Shown: positions 53,124 to 62,367 of the stretch, piece by piece
Position numbering within the stretch: the stretch's first letter is position 1
Layout of the letters: each line of letters starts with the position of its first letter
Assembly (NCBI GenBank): GCA_963733395.1
Contig: CAVTCZ010000002.1
Location: 70,110-134,109, forward strand
Origin: JADKAV01 sp963733395
GTDB lineage: Bacteria > Actinomycetota > Actinomycetes > S36-B12 > UBA10799
Direction of reading: 5' to 3'
Length of the DNA: 64,000 nt
Program-made: the position numbers and the translations under genes
Notes under the pieces: generated by a model
Told to the model about the DNA's origin: nothing
The model's database searches: none
Seen by the model: the letters and a program-made list of their open reading frames with translations, nothing else

Positions 53124-54227
53124 ATGAGCATGAAGGACTGGATGGACAAGGACTACTACAAGGTCCTGGGCGTCCCCAAGGACGCCGACTCCGCGGCCAT
53201 CAAGAAGGCGTACCGCAAACTCGCCCGCGAGTTGCACCCCGACACCAACCCCGATCCGAAAGCCGCAGAGCGGTTCAAGGAGGTGTCCGAGGCCAACGAC
53301 GTGCTCTCGGATGCCAAGAAGCGCGCGGAGTACGACGAGGCCCGCCAGATGATGGCCTCCGGCGGATTCCGGATGCCCGGTGCCGCCGGGCCCGGACCGG
53401 ACTTCGACTTCGGCGACATCTTCCGGCGGGCCGGGGGATCGGCCGGCGACTTCGGTGAGACCCTGTCGGGCTTGTTCAACCGCCGCGGTGCGCAGCGACA
53501 GGCGCGCCGTGGGCAGGACGTCGAGGCCGATGTCAACATCTCCTTCGCCGAGGCGCTTCGCGGGTTGACCACGTCCATGCGCTTGACCAGCGAGGACGCG
53601 TGCCCCGACTGTGCCGGCACCGGCGCCAAGGCTGGCACCACCCCGCGCGTCTGCCCGGACTGTGAGGGCACAGGAATGGCCACCCGCAACGCCGGTGGCT
53701 TCGCCTTCGCCGAGCCCTGCCCGCACTGCCGCGGCCGGGGTCTGGTGGTCGACGACCCGTGCCTGCGGTGCCACGGCTCCGGCCGCGCGGCCTCCAGCAC
53801 GACGGTGAACGCCCGCATCCCCGCGGGGGTCAAGGACGGCCAGAAGGTGCGTCTGCGGGGCAAGGGGGCGCCCGGCGAGCGCGGTGGCCACAACGGCGAC
53901 CTGCTGATCACCGTGCATGTGGCTTCCGATCCGACCTTCACGCGCAAGGACGACAACATCACCGTGTCGGTGCCGGTCGGTTTCGACGACGTCGCACTCG
54001 GCGGGCAGGTGAAGGTGCCGCTGCCACTGGGCGGGACCAAGACTCTGAAACTGCCGCCGGGCACGAGCAACGGTCGCACCTTCCGCATCCGCGGTGAGGG
54101 TGCGCCGCGCAAGGACGGGACGAAGGGCGACCTGCTCGCCACCGTTGCCGTCCAGGTTCCCGCTGACTTGAACGCCGAGGCCCGTGAGGCCATTGAGCAG
54201 TACCGGAAGGCGATGAGCCATGGATGA
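53124..54227 (+). CDS. dnaJ: Type I J-domain chaperone DnaJ
   Basis: 367 residues. J domain with HPD (ELHPDTNP), a Gly/Phe-rich linker and four zinc motifs: CPDCAGTG, CPDCEGTG, CPHCRGRG and CLRCHGSG. The C-terminal peptide-binding domains follow, with KDGQKVRLRGKGAPGERGG. It delivers substrates to DnaK and stimulates its ATPase. It overlaps hspR by 8 nt. Confidence 0.96.
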   Translation: MSMKDWMDKDYYKVLGVPKDADSAAIKKAYRKLARELHPDTNPDPKAAERFKEVSEANDVLSDAKKRAEYDEARQMMASGGFRMPGAAGPGPDFDFGDIFRRAGGSAGDFGETLSGLFNRRGAQRQARRGQDVEADVNISFAEALRGLTTSMRLTSEDACPDCAGTGAKAGTTPRVCPDCEGTGMATRNAGGFAFAEPCPHCRGRGLVVDDPCLRCHGSGRAASSTTVNARIPAGVKDGQKVRLRGKGAPGERGGHNGDLLITVHVASDPTFTRKDDNITVSVPVGFDDVALGGQVKVPLPLGGTKTLKLPPGTSNGRTFRIRGEGAPRKDGTKGDLLATVAVQVPADLNAEAREAIEQYRKAMSHG

Positions 54228-54534
54228 GGACTTCCCGGCTTACGTGATCTCGATCGCGGCGCAACTGTCCGGGCTGCACCCGCAGACTCTGCGGCAGTAC
54301 GACCGGCTCGGCCTGGTCACGCCGCAGCGCTCGGGGCGCTACCGGCTGTACAGCCTGCGGGACATCCGCCGGCTGGAGAAGGTCCAGACGTTGACAGCCG
54401 AGGGCCTGAATCTCGAGGGGATCCGGCGGGTGCTGGACCTCGAGGAGGAAGTCGTGGAGTTGCGTGCCCGGCTGCAGCACTACGAGCGCGAGGAGCGCTC
54501 GACGGCGCTGGTGGTGTGGCGGGGTCGGCGCTAG
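54220..54534 (+). CDS. hspR: Heat-shock repressor HspR (MerR family)
   Basis: 104 residues. The MerR-type winged helix reads YVISIAAQLSGLHPQTLRQY then DRLGLVTPQRSGRYRLYS, as in actinobacterial HspR. A short coiled coil (LEEEVVELRARLQHYEREER) would form the dimer. HspR represses its own operon and clpB by binding HAIR sites with DnaK as co-repressor; HAIR-like sites are visible at both promoters here. It is shorter than many HspR proteins, mainly at the C-terminus. Confidence 0.93.
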   Translation: MDEDFPAYVISIAAQLSGLHPQTLRQYDRLGLVTPQRSGRYRLYSLRDIRRLEKVQTLTAEGLNLEGIRRVLDLEEEVVELRARLQHYEREERSTALVVWRGRR

Positions 54535-54712
54535 CAGTCTGCGGCCCCTCGACCGACCCGTCCAGATCATGCCCGATGAACGGGTCGCCCGCTGGCAGCG
54601 GCCAGGACCGGGCGATCCTGAACCGCGTTCGACGCCGCGCCCCCACCACGACCTCTCCGCCGAAGTCCCAAGCGCCACCAAGCGAATGCCGACTACGTCG
54701 GGGCGGCAGAAC

Positions 54713-54768
54713 CTTGCTACGAGAAGACTCATAGTTATTGACACGAGCTGCCTAGTTCCGACACAATA
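54713..54768 (+). promoter_or_regulatory. HAIR-like operator and promoter of clpB, apparently leaderless
   Basis: CTTGCTA (54713-54719), 7 nt, then ACTCATA (54727-54733) is a weaker HAIR match. It abuts TTGACA (54738-54743). A -10 CACAAT (54762-54767) follows 18 nt later. The ATG of clpB is at 54774, about 7 nt beyond the -10, so transcription should start at or beside the start codon. There is no Shine-Dalgarno sequence. The rest of 54535-54712 shows no gene. Confidence 0.65.
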
Positions 54769-54773
54769 GAACC

Positions 54774-57308
54774 ATGGACTTCACTTCTAAGGCGCAGGAC
54801 GCCCTCGGAGCTGCGATTCGGCAAGCCGCAGCCGACGGCCACTCGGAAGTCACCCCTGCGCACCTGCTACATGCTCTGCTTGCCCAGGGGGAGGGCATCG
54901 CGGTCGCGCTGCTCGACACCGTGGGGGTCAACCGCCCGGCGCTGGACGCCGACGTCCGGCGCACGTTGTCGGCGCTGCCCGCAGCCAGTGGCTCCTCGAT
55001 GGGCCAGCCCGGCCTCTCCCGCACCATGCACGCCGTCCTGCAGGCGGCCCAGGACCTCGCCAATCAGCGCGGGGACGCCTACGTCTCGACCGAACACCTG
55101 CTGATCGGGATCGCCGAGAAGCAGCCCGATCTGCTGCCCGTCGAGCCGGCCAAGTTGCTCGACGCCCTGTCGCAGGTCGCCGGGGACCGACGCGTCACCA
55201 ACCAGGACCCGGAGGCCAGCTTCCAGGCCCTCGAGAAGTACGGCGTGGATCTGACCGAACGTGCCCGCGAGGGCAAGATCGACCCGGTGATCGGCCGGGA
55301 CGCGGAGATCCGCCGGGTCATGCAGGTGCTGTCCCGCCGCACGAAGAACAACCCCGTGCTCATCGGCGAGCCCGGCGTCGGCAAGACGGCCGTGGTCGAG
55401 GGCCTCGCCCAGCGCATCGTGGCCGGCGACGTGCCCGAGTCGCTGCGCAACAAGAGCCTCATCTCGCTGGATCTGCCCGGCATGGTCGCCGGTGCGAAGT
55501 ACCGCGGGGAGTTCGAGGAGCGGCTCAAGTCCGTGCTCGAGGAGATCCAGCAATCCGACGGGCAGATCATCACGTTCATCGACGAACTGCACACCGTCGT
55601 CGGCGCAGGTGCCTCCGGTGAGGGCGCGATGGACGCCGGCAACATGCTCAAGCCCATGCTCGCCCGCGGTGAGCTCCGGATGGTCGGCGCCACCACGCTC
55701 GACGAGTACCGCGAGCACATCGAGAAGGACCCCGCGCTCGAGCGCCGGTTCCAGCAGGTGCTGGTCGGCGAGCCGAGCGTCGAGGAGACCATCGGCATCC
55801 TGCGCGGGCTCAAGGAGAAGTACGAGGCGCACCACAAGGTGGCCATCGCCGATGCCGCCCTGGTGGCCGCGGCCACCCTCTCGGACCGCTACATCACTGC
55901 GCGCTTCCTGCCGGACAAGGCCATCGACCTCGTCGATGAGGCGGCCTCGCGGCTGCGGATGGAGATCGACTCCAGCCCGGAGGAGATCGACAAACTGCAG
56001 CGCCAGGTCGACCGCATGAAGATGGAGGAGATGGCGCTGGCCAAGGAGACCGACCCGGCGTCGGTGGAGCGGCTGGAGAAGCTGCGGGCCGAACTCGCCG
56101 ACCGCGAAGAGGAACTGCGGGCGTTGCGCTCCCGGTGGGACCTCGAGAAGGCCAGCCTCGACCGGATCGGGGACTTGAAGATCCGCATCGACGAGCTGCG
56201 CAACATCGCCGACCGGGCTGTGCGCGACGGGGACCTCGAACAGGCCGCCCGCATCCAGTACGGCGAGTTGCCCGAACTCGAGCGGGAGCTGGAGAACCAG
56301 GCCGGCCCCGAGGGCGGCATGGTGTCCGAGGAGGTCACAGCCGAAGACGTCGCCGAGGTGGTGGGCGCGTGGACGGGGATCCCCGCCGGGCGACTCATGG
56401 AGGGTGAGACCGAGAAGCTCCTGCGCATGGAGGAGGAACTCGGCAAGCGCGTCATCGGCCAGGACGAGGCTGTGCGTGCGGTCTCCGACGCCGTGCGGCG
56501 CACCCGCGCCGGGATCGCCGACCCCGACCGGCCGACCGGATCCTTCCTGTTCCTCGGCCCCACGGGAGTGGGCAAGACGGAGCTTGCCAAGGCACTCGCG
56601 GAGTTCCTGTTCGACGACGAGCGGGCGATGATCCGCATCGACATGAGCGAGTACTCCGAGAAGCACTCCGTGGCCCGGCTGGTGGGCGCGCCTCCCGGCT
56701 ACGTCGGCTACGAGGAGGGTGGTCAGTTGACCGAGGCGGTGCGCCGCCGCCCATACAGCCTGGTGTTGCTCGACGAGGTCGAGAAGGCCCACCCGGAGGT
56801 CTTCGACATCCTGTTGCAGGTGCTCGACGACGGTCGCTTGACCGATGGCCAAGGTCGCACGGTGGACTTCCGCAACACCATCCTCGTGCTGACCTCCAAC
56901 ATGGGCTCGCAGTTCCTGATCGACCAGACGGTGCCCTTCGAGCAGCGGCAGGAGCAGGTGATGGCGGTGGTCCGGCAGTCGTTCAAGCCGGAGTTCCTCA
57001 ACCGGCTCGACGACGTCGTGATGTTCCAGCCCCTGACTCCGGCGGAACTCACCCACATCGTGGACCTGCAGGTGGAGGCGCTGTCCCAGCGCTTGGAGAG
57101 CCGCCGCATCGGCCTGGAGGTGACCGACGCCGCCAAGACCTGGCTCGCTGAGCAAGGGTTCGACCCGATCTACGGCGCCCGGCCGTTGAAGCGGCTGGTG
57201 CAGAAGGAGATCGGCGACCAACTCGCGCGGGCCATCTTGTCCGGGGACATCCGCGACGGGCAGACAGTGACGGTGGACGTCGTGGGCGACGGGCTCGTCC
57301 TGGTCTGA
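54774..57308 (+). CDS. clpB: ATP-dependent disaggregase ClpB
   Basis: 844 residues. N domain, then AAA-1 with Walker A GEPGVGKT (near 199), the M-domain coiled coil (about 395-520) and AAA-2 with GPTGVGKTE (near 595). The second pore loop GAPPGYVGYEEGG and the D2 small domain GFDPIYGARPLKRL are also present. ClpB rescues aggregated proteins together with DnaK-DnaJ-GrpE. No ClpP-binding loop is expected or seen. Its promoter carries a HAIR-like site, linking it to HspR. Confidence 0.97.
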   Translation: MDFTSKAQDALGAAIRQAAADGHSEVTPAHLLHALLAQGEGIAVALLDTVGVNRPALDADVRRTLSALPAASGSSMGQPGLSRTMHAVLQAAQDLANQRGDAYVSTEHLLIGIAEKQPDLLPVEPAKLLDALSQVAGDRRVTNQDPEASFQALEKYGVDLTERAREGKIDPVIGRDAEIRRVMQVLSRRTKNNPVLIGEPGVGKTAVVEGLAQRIVAGDVPESLRNKSLISLDLPGMVAGAKYRGEFEERLKSVLEEIQQSDGQIITFIDELHTVVGAGASGEGAMDAGNMLKPMLARGELRMVGATTLDEYREHIEKDPALERRFQQVLVGEPSVEETIGILRGLKEKYEAHHKVAIADAALVAAATLSDRYITARFLPDKAIDLVDEAASRLRMEIDSSPEEIDKLQRQVDRMKMEEMALAKETDPASVERLEKLRAELADREEELRALRSRWDLEKASLDRIGDLKIRIDELRNIADRAVRDGDLEQAARIQYGELPELERELENQAGPEGGMVSEEVTAEDVAEVVGAWTGIPAGRLMEGETEKLLRMEEELGKRVIGQDEAVRAVSDAVRRTRAGIADPDRPTGSFLFLGPTGVGKTELAKALAEFLFDDERAMIRIDMSEYSEKHSVARLVGAPPGYVGYEEGGQLTEAVRRRPYSLVLLDEVEKAHPEVFDILLQVLDDGRLTDGQGRTVDFRNTILVLTSNMGSQFLIDQTVPFEQRQEQVMAVVRQSFKPEFLNRLDDVVMFQPLTPAELTHIVDLQVEALSQRLESRRIGLEVTDAAKTWLAEQGFDPIYGARPLKRLVQKEIGDQLARAILSGDIRDGQTVTVDVVGDGLVLV

Positions 57309-57324
57309 CCCGGCGCTTTCGCCC

Positions 57325-57403
57325 AAGGCGTGAGCCAAAGTCATAGCCGTGAGCCAGAATCCCGCCGATTCTGACTCACGAACAGGACTTTGGCTCACGC
57401 CTT
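57325..57403. repeat. Nested palindromic repeat, family C, copy 2
   Basis: Outer arms AAGGCGTGAGCCAAAGTC (57325-57342) and GACTTTGGCTCACGCCTT (57386-57403) are a perfect 18-bp match. Inner arms CGTGAGCCAGAATC (57348-57361) and GATTCTGACTCACG (57367-57380) pair at 13 of 14. It is 16 nt after the clpB stop and could end that transcript. It resembles the copy at 23399-23469 in word, order and spacing. Confidence 0.85.
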
Positions 57404-57495
57404 GGTGTGGGACCTGCGCGGCCGCCCGTGGGCCGTTCGCCTGGCCTCAGCGCAAGCGGCCACATGCCGCCAACCCCGCAGCTAGGCTGACGGTC

Positions 57496-58597
57496 ATGCG
57501 CACAGTTCTCATCGCCGCCACCGCCGGCGCGCTCACCCTCACCGGAGTTGGTGCCGCACAGGCCTCCGACGACGTCACCGTCATGACCCGCAACGTCTTC
57601 CTCGGCGCGGACCTGGGCCCGGCCCTGAAGGCCACCGACACAGCCTCGTTCATCAAGGCGGCCGGGGAGATCTTCCGGCAATTGGAGACGACGAACTTCC
57701 CGAAGCGCGCCAAGGGACTGGCCGAGGAGGTGCAGGAGCGCAAGCCGGATCTGATCGGTCTGCAGGAGGCCGCACTCTGGCGGCAGGGGCCGGTGAACCT
57801 CGGAGCCATCACCGGCAAACCGGCGGCGACCAAGGTCTACCAGGACTTTCTGAAGATCCTGCTGAACCGGATCAACAAGGGCAAGGCACAGTACGAGGTC
57901 GTCAAGGTCCAGAAGGAGTTCGACTTCGAAGCTCCCGCCGACGTCGACGACAACCCCAAGACGGGGTCTCTTCGGGGCCGATGCCGACTTCCGCCTGACA
58001 ATGCGCGACGTCATCCTCAAGCGCAAGGGCGCCGGCATCACGACCAAGGACCTGCGTGGTGGGAACTACCGGAAGAAGAACAGTTTCACCGTGTCGATCG
58101 GCCCGGTGACCGTGACCTCCATCCGCGGCTGGCTGTCGGCCCGGGTGCAGAAGAAGGACGGCCCCTGGTTCACGTTCGCCGACACCCACCTCGAGGCGTT
58201 CGACGACCGCACCGAGGTTCCGAGCATTCGCGCCAAGCAGGCCAAGGAGTTCGCGAAGGCGATGGCCAAGGCGAAGGGCCCGCTCATCGCGGTCGGCGAC
58301 TTCAACTCCGACTCCCCGGGGCTGGTGCCAGGCGACGAGCAGGCGTTCGAGGCGCTGACGGCGGCCGGCTTCAAGGACATCGGCACGACGACTCCGTTGA
58401 GTTGCTGCATCTCCGGCTCCGACGACCTCAAGACCGGTGGCTCCATCGACGACTTCGACCACCGAGTGGATCAGATCTTCACCACGACGCCGAAGAAGGT
58501 CAAGAGGCTCAAGACCTGGGTCGTGGGCCGCGAGCAGTCGTTCGGCTTCTGGCACTCCGACCACGCGGGAGTGGTCGGCAAGTACCGCGTGAAGTGA
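57496..58597 (+). CDS. Secreted endonuclease/exonuclease/phosphatase-fold protein, copy 2, one frameshift
   Basis: ATG 57496 begins a signal peptide MRTVLIAATAGALTLTGVGA, cut near AQA. EEP motifs are VMTRNVFLGADLG, IGLQEAALW, FADTHLEAF, AVGDFNSD and GFWHSDHAGV. The frame breaks near 57968 (extra T in GGGTCTC), with LFGADADFRLTMRDVILKRK in the next frame. Corrected length is 366 residues, close to the paralogue at 28711-29822. Both have GLAEE(I/V)Q, PLSCCI and the same closing residues. The active-site set is complete, so it is probably a functional enzyme if the frameshift is an artefact. Confidence 0.83.
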
Positions 58598-58598
58598 C

Positions 58599-60377
58599 CT
58601 AGCGCAGGGAGTGCAGCCAGGCCTCGGCCTGGTCGCGCTTGCGCAGCACCCATTCGATGCGCGCGCCGATGAGCAGGAGCACGGCCCCTGCGATCCCGAG
58701 CGCCACCCATCGGGGCAGCGTGTCCAGCGTCGCGAACACCTGCGCCATCGCGGCGATCGACACCGCGGCAGCAGCCGGGGCGATGAGCCCCAGCATGTGG
58801 ACGCGGACGCCGACGACGAGTAGTGCGATCCCGGCGAGCATCACGACGAGGAACCGCAGCAGCGCCGGCTGCGACCATACGTCGTTCCACACCATGAGCG
58901 ATGACGGGATCAGCGCCATGGTGACGGCGGGGGCGTAGACGATCGCCGAGTTGCGGGTTCCCCCGTGCCGCTGGAGCAGACCCGCGAGCAGCAGGAGCGC
59001 CGCGAACGGCAGCGTGACTGCTTCGACGCTGTCGAAGTCATCGACGAACAACACGAACGCGGTCTGCAGGGACAGGGCACCCAGCCAGGCGACCGGCGCG
59101 CAGGTGGCCCGCCAGGAGTACAGGAACAGGCCGATACCGGCGATCGCGAACAGCCAGCCCCAGGTCGTGGTGTCCGGCCAGGCATCGAGGTCGCTCACCT
59201 GGGCCGCCAGCCACGTGGTCCAGAAGGTGCCCGCCGCAGTCACTGCGATACCCGCTCCCCACTGGCGGATCGCGAACATCAGGCCGACCCCGACGAGCCC
59301 GCCCACTGCCGGTGCCCAGGCGCCGAGGTCGACCAGCGTGCCCAGCAGGCCCAGCCAGAAGCCGAACAGCGGCCAGCCGACATAGCCCAGCAGTCGGCTG
59401 CCGGTGCGTTCGTGGGCCAGAAGCAGGAGCAGCAACACCAGGGCCACCACGACGATCGCGCCGATGGGCGGGTCGAAGCCCAACAGTGCCATTCCGAGAC
59501 CGCCGGCCGTCGTCAGGCTCAGTCCCGCCGCGATCCACATGGGGGTTCGATCGGGCCGGAACCACGGTCGCGTGGTGGCGACGACCAGGGCGGCGGCGAA
59601 GAGTGTGTACGCGACGGCCCCGGTGGTGAGTTGGAGTTGGTCGGGGAACTCCCAGCGGCCGGCCAGCGCCAAGCCGCTGCCCACGAGCACCGGCGTGGAC
59701 AACCAGCCGAGCCAACTCCAGGCCCGCAGGCCGGTCCAACGGCCCATCAGCACACCCCAGACAACGGCTGTGAGGCACACGGCGAAGGGGTAGGGGTGCT
59801 GGGCCGCGAGCCAGGATTCGGGCAGGAGTCCCATGGCGGGTGCGGCGACGGCGTCGATGATCCCGAGGGCGAAGGCCACCACCGCCAGAGCTTCTGCGGT
59901 CCGGTGGACGTGCTTGCGCAGGCCGATGGCGGCGGCGGCGGCCGCAGCAGTGGCCAGCAGCAGCATCGCCGCTTGCCCCAGCGCCCCGAGCACATCCCAG
60001 GCGACCGCCACGAAGACGATGCCCGCGACGATCAGCAGGAAGGCCCCCAGCGAGATCAGCAGGACCTGCACGGAGATGGAGCTGCCGCGCCGGACAGGTG
60101 CGGGCGGCTCCGGCGCAGGCCCCGGAGTCGTGGCGGGCCAGGCACCGTAGTGAAGTGCGGTCGCGGGGTCTGGGGCGTCGCTCTGATCAACGAGGCGAGC
60201 CCACAGCCAGCGCCGGCGCGTGCCCAAGTACGCGTACTCCGCCAGGTAGCCCGCGTAGCACCGGTGGCCGCACACGCCACATGTCAGCATGCCGTCGGCG
60301 TCGGGGTGGTTGGCATCGAGCGCCGCAGAGCACGCCGGACAGGCGTTGCTCTCCTCAGGCACCGTCGTGGCGCTCAT
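58599..60377 (-). CDS. Polytopic membrane protein with N-terminal zinc ribbon (SCO7613-like)
   Basis: 592 residues from ATG 60377. Residues 12-45 form a four-Cys zinc ribbon (CPACSAAL; CGVCGHRCYAGYL). A linker is followed by some 15 or more membrane helices up to the C-terminal GARIEWVLRKRDQAEAW. This resembles the large actinobacterial SCO7613 C-terminal-domain membrane proteins, whose function is unknown. It stands alone between an exported nuclease-fold gene and ogt. Confidence 0.7.
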   Translation of the reverse strand: MSATTVPEESNACPACSAALDANHPDADGMLTCGVCGHRCYAGYLAEYAYLGTRRRWLWARLVDQSDAPDPATALHYGAWPATTPGPAPEPPAPVRRGSSISVQVLLISLGAFLLIVAGIVFVAVAWDVLGALGQAAMLLLATAAAAAAAIGLRKHVHRTAEALAVVAFALGIIDAVAAPAMGLLPESWLAAQHPYPFAVCLTAVVWGVLMGRWTGLRAWSWLGWLSTPVLVGSGLALAGRWEFPDQLQLTTGAVAYTLFAAALVVATTRPWFRPDRTPMWIAAGLSLTTAGGLGMALLGFDPPIGAIVVVALVLLLLLLAHERTGSRLLGYVGWPLFGFWLGLLGTLVDLGAWAPAVGGLVGVGLMFAIRQWGAGIAVTAAGTFWTTWLAAQVSDLDAWPDTTTWGWLFAIAGIGLFLYSWRATCAPVAWLGALSLQTAFVLFVDDFDSVEAVTLPFAALLLLAGLLQRHGGTRNSAIVYAPAVTMALIPSSLMVWNDVWSQPALLRFLVVMLAGIALLVVGVRVHMLGLIAPAAAAVSIAAMAQVFATLDTLPRWVALGIAGAVLLLIGARIEWVLRKRDQAEAWLHSLR

Positions 60378-60469
60378 GGCTCCACCGTACGCCGGGCTGC
60401 CAGCTGGGACTCGGCCAGAACCGGCACCTGTGGGACCGCGCTTCGCCGACCAGAGCGCGGGGTCTGCGG

Positions 60470-60946
60470 TCAGGCCGGGGCGTGCGCCCGTTCGAAGTCC
60501 AGCAACCAGCCCTTGGTGTCCACGCCCCCGGCGAACCCGGTCAGCGCGCCGGAGGAACCCACCACCCGGTGGCACGGGACGATGATCGAGATCGGGTTGC
60601 GGCCGTTCGCGGCACCCACCGCGCGCGCCTTCGCCGGGTCGCCGAGCCGGCGGGCCTGCTCGCCGTAACTGATGGTCTGGGCGTAGGGGATGGTGCGCAG
60701 GACATCCCACGCGGCCCGTTGGAAGTCGGTGCCGGCCGGGTCCAGCGGCACGTCGAACTGCGTGCGCCTTCCTGCGAAGTACTCATCGAGTTCGCGGGTC
60801 GCCTGCAGCAGGATCGGGTGATCCGGGTCGCGCTCGCCGAGGTCCGGAGCGCGTACGTCCTCCGGCCACCACACCCCCTGCAGCCCGGTGTCGGAGGCCA
60901 CGAGTGTGAGCTCGCCGATCGGGCTGGCGTATTCGCAATGGGCCAT
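60470..60946 (-). CDS. ogt: Methylated-DNA-[protein]-cysteine S-methyltransferase (Ogt)
   Basis: 158 residues. The active-site PCHRV motif is in SIIVPCHRVVGSSGALTGFA. The helix RAAWDVLRTIPYAQTISYGE, with recognition ARRLGDPAKARAVGAANGRN, is typical. It takes methyl groups from O6-methylguanine in a suicide reaction. It begins 1 nt after the alkA stop, so the two alkylation-repair genes form an operon. Confidence 0.93.
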   Translation of the reverse strand: MAHCEYASPIGELTLVASDTGLQGVWWPEDVRAPDLGERDPDHPILLQATRELDEYFAGRRTQFDVPLDPAGTDFQRAAWDVLRTIPYAQTISYGEQARRLGDPAKARAVGAANGRNPISIIVPCHRVVGSSGALTGFAGGVDTKGWLLDFERAHAPA

Positions 60947-60947
60947 G

Positions 60948-62312
60948 TCAGTCCTCTCCCAGGTTCCACAGGTAGTGCATCGCGTACGAGCGCCAGGGCT
61001 TCCAGCGCAGGTCGTCGGGGTCCAGGCCGCGGGCTCGGGCTGCTTTCACGATCCCGAGGTCCGACGGCAGGCTCACGTCGGGGTCCCCGAGTGCCCGCAT
61101 CCGGATGTACTTGGCCGTCCACGGGCCGATGCCGGGGATGTCGAGGAGTCGGCGTTCGGCCTCGTCCCAATCCGCACCCGGGTCCAGCCCCACCGTGCCG
61201 TCCGCCAGTCGGGAGGCCAACTCCACCACGGTGCGGGCGCGCCGGCGCGGCATCGCGAACGCCGCGGGGTCCAACTGCGCGATCTCCGCGGTCGTCGGGA
61301 AGTGCGGGCCACCGGCGGCCAGGCGCCCGGCGGCGGTGCGGGCGGCAGCAACGCTGACCTGCTGACCGAGCACCGCGCGGATCGCGGTCTCCTGCGGGTC
61401 GAAGCCGCGCGGGCTGCGCATCCCGGGGATGCGGGCCACGGGCAGCGTCTCGCCGAGGGTCTCGGCCACCGCCACCGGATCGGCATCGAGGTCCAACATC
61501 CGTCGCAGCCGGCTCACCGCGGGTGCCAGGTCGCGCAGGTCCTGCAACTCCAGCGCGACCCGGCAGTGGTCGGCGTGGGCGGTGATCCGGGCGTGCCCCG
61601 ATGCCCGCGGAAGCCGCAGCTGCCGGCCGAACGTTGTGCCGTCCCACGTCTCGACGCCCGGGATCGCGCGTTGCCCCAGGAAACCGAGCAACACGTCCCC
61701 GGCGAACGGTTCCCGAGTGGCCAGCCGAAGGCTGATCGCACCGGGCTCGGACGAACCGCGGCGCAGCTGCTGCGGTGTCGTCGCGTACACCTCGCGGATC
61801 GTGTCGTTGAACTGCCGCACGCTGCCGAAGCCCGCTGCGAAGGCGATGTCGGCGGCGGGCATGGCGGTGTTCTCCAGCAGCGTCCGGGCGGTCCGGGCCC
61901 GGTGGGCGCGGGCGATCGCCAGCGGCCCGGCGCCCAACTCCTCGGTGAGCAGGCGGGTCACGTGCCGCTGCGTGTACCCCAGCGCCGTGGCAAGCCCGGC
62001 GACTCCGTCGCGGTCCACCACCCCGTCGGCGATGAGGCGCATCGCGCGGGCGACGGCATCCGAGCGCACGTTCCACTCCGGCGACCCGGGGGAGGCGTCG
62101 GGCCGGCACCGCTTGCAGGCGCGGAAACCGGCGGCTTGTGCAGCTGCGGCGGTGCGGTGGAACTCGACGTTGCGCCGCCGTGGCGTGATGGCCGGGCAAC
62201 TGGGCCGGCAGTAGATGCCGGTGGTCCGCACAGCGGTGTAGAACCAGCCGTCGAAGCGCGTGTCGCGACTGCTCACAGCGCGGTAGCAGGCCTCGAAGTC
62301 CAACGGTTCCAC
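60948..62312 (-). CDS. Ada-AlkA fusion: methyl-responsive regulator with 3-methyladenine DNA glycosylase
   Basis: 454 residues. The N-terminal Ada zinc domain has Cys35, Cys39, Cys66 and Cys69 (TGIYCRPSCPA; FRACKRC) for methyl-phosphotriester sensing. An AraC-type HTH follows at about 85-175 (RHVTRLLTEELGAGPLAIAR; FAAGFGSVRQFNDTIREVY). The AlkA N-domain and HhH-GPD glycosylase come last, with RRLLDIPGIGPWTAKYIRMR and the Asp region ALGDPDVSLPSDLG. This fusion is common in actinobacteria and should activate and perform repair of alkylated DNA. It is operonic with ogt. Confidence 0.9.
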   Translation of the reverse strand: MEPLDFEACYRAVSSRDTRFDGWFYTAVRTTGIYCRPSCPAITPRRRNVEFHRTAAAAQAAGFRACKRCRPDASPGSPEWNVRSDAVARAMRLIADGVVDRDGVAGLATALGYTQRHVTRLLTEELGAGPLAIARAHRARTARTLLENTAMPAADIAFAAGFGSVRQFNDTIREVYATTPQQLRRGSSEPGAISLRLATREPFAGDVLLGFLGQRAIPGVETWDGTTFGRQLRLPRASGHARITAHADHCRVALELQDLRDLAPAVSRLRRMLDLDADPVAVAETLGETLPVARIPGMRSPRGFDPQETAIRAVLGQQVSVAAARTAAGRLAAGGPHFPTTAEIAQLDPAAFAMPRRRARTVVELASRLADGTVGLDPGADWDEAERRLLDIPGIGPWTAKYIRMRALGDPDVSLPSDLGIVKAARARGLDPDDLRWKPWRSYAMHYLWNLGED

Positions 62313-62367
62313 ACGTCGATTGTGCGTTGCCGCCGGCGGTTGCGCTGGCGGTTTTCGGACATGACGA

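Noticed and set aside
54867..57398. An 843-codon open frame on the minus strand opposite clpB, and similar long ones opposite cysNC, dnaK and gabT
   Set aside because: They are mirror frames of high-GC coding sequence: compositionally odd (rich in His, Arg, Gly, Val), with no motifs or RBS, exactly covering strongly conserved genes on the other strand.
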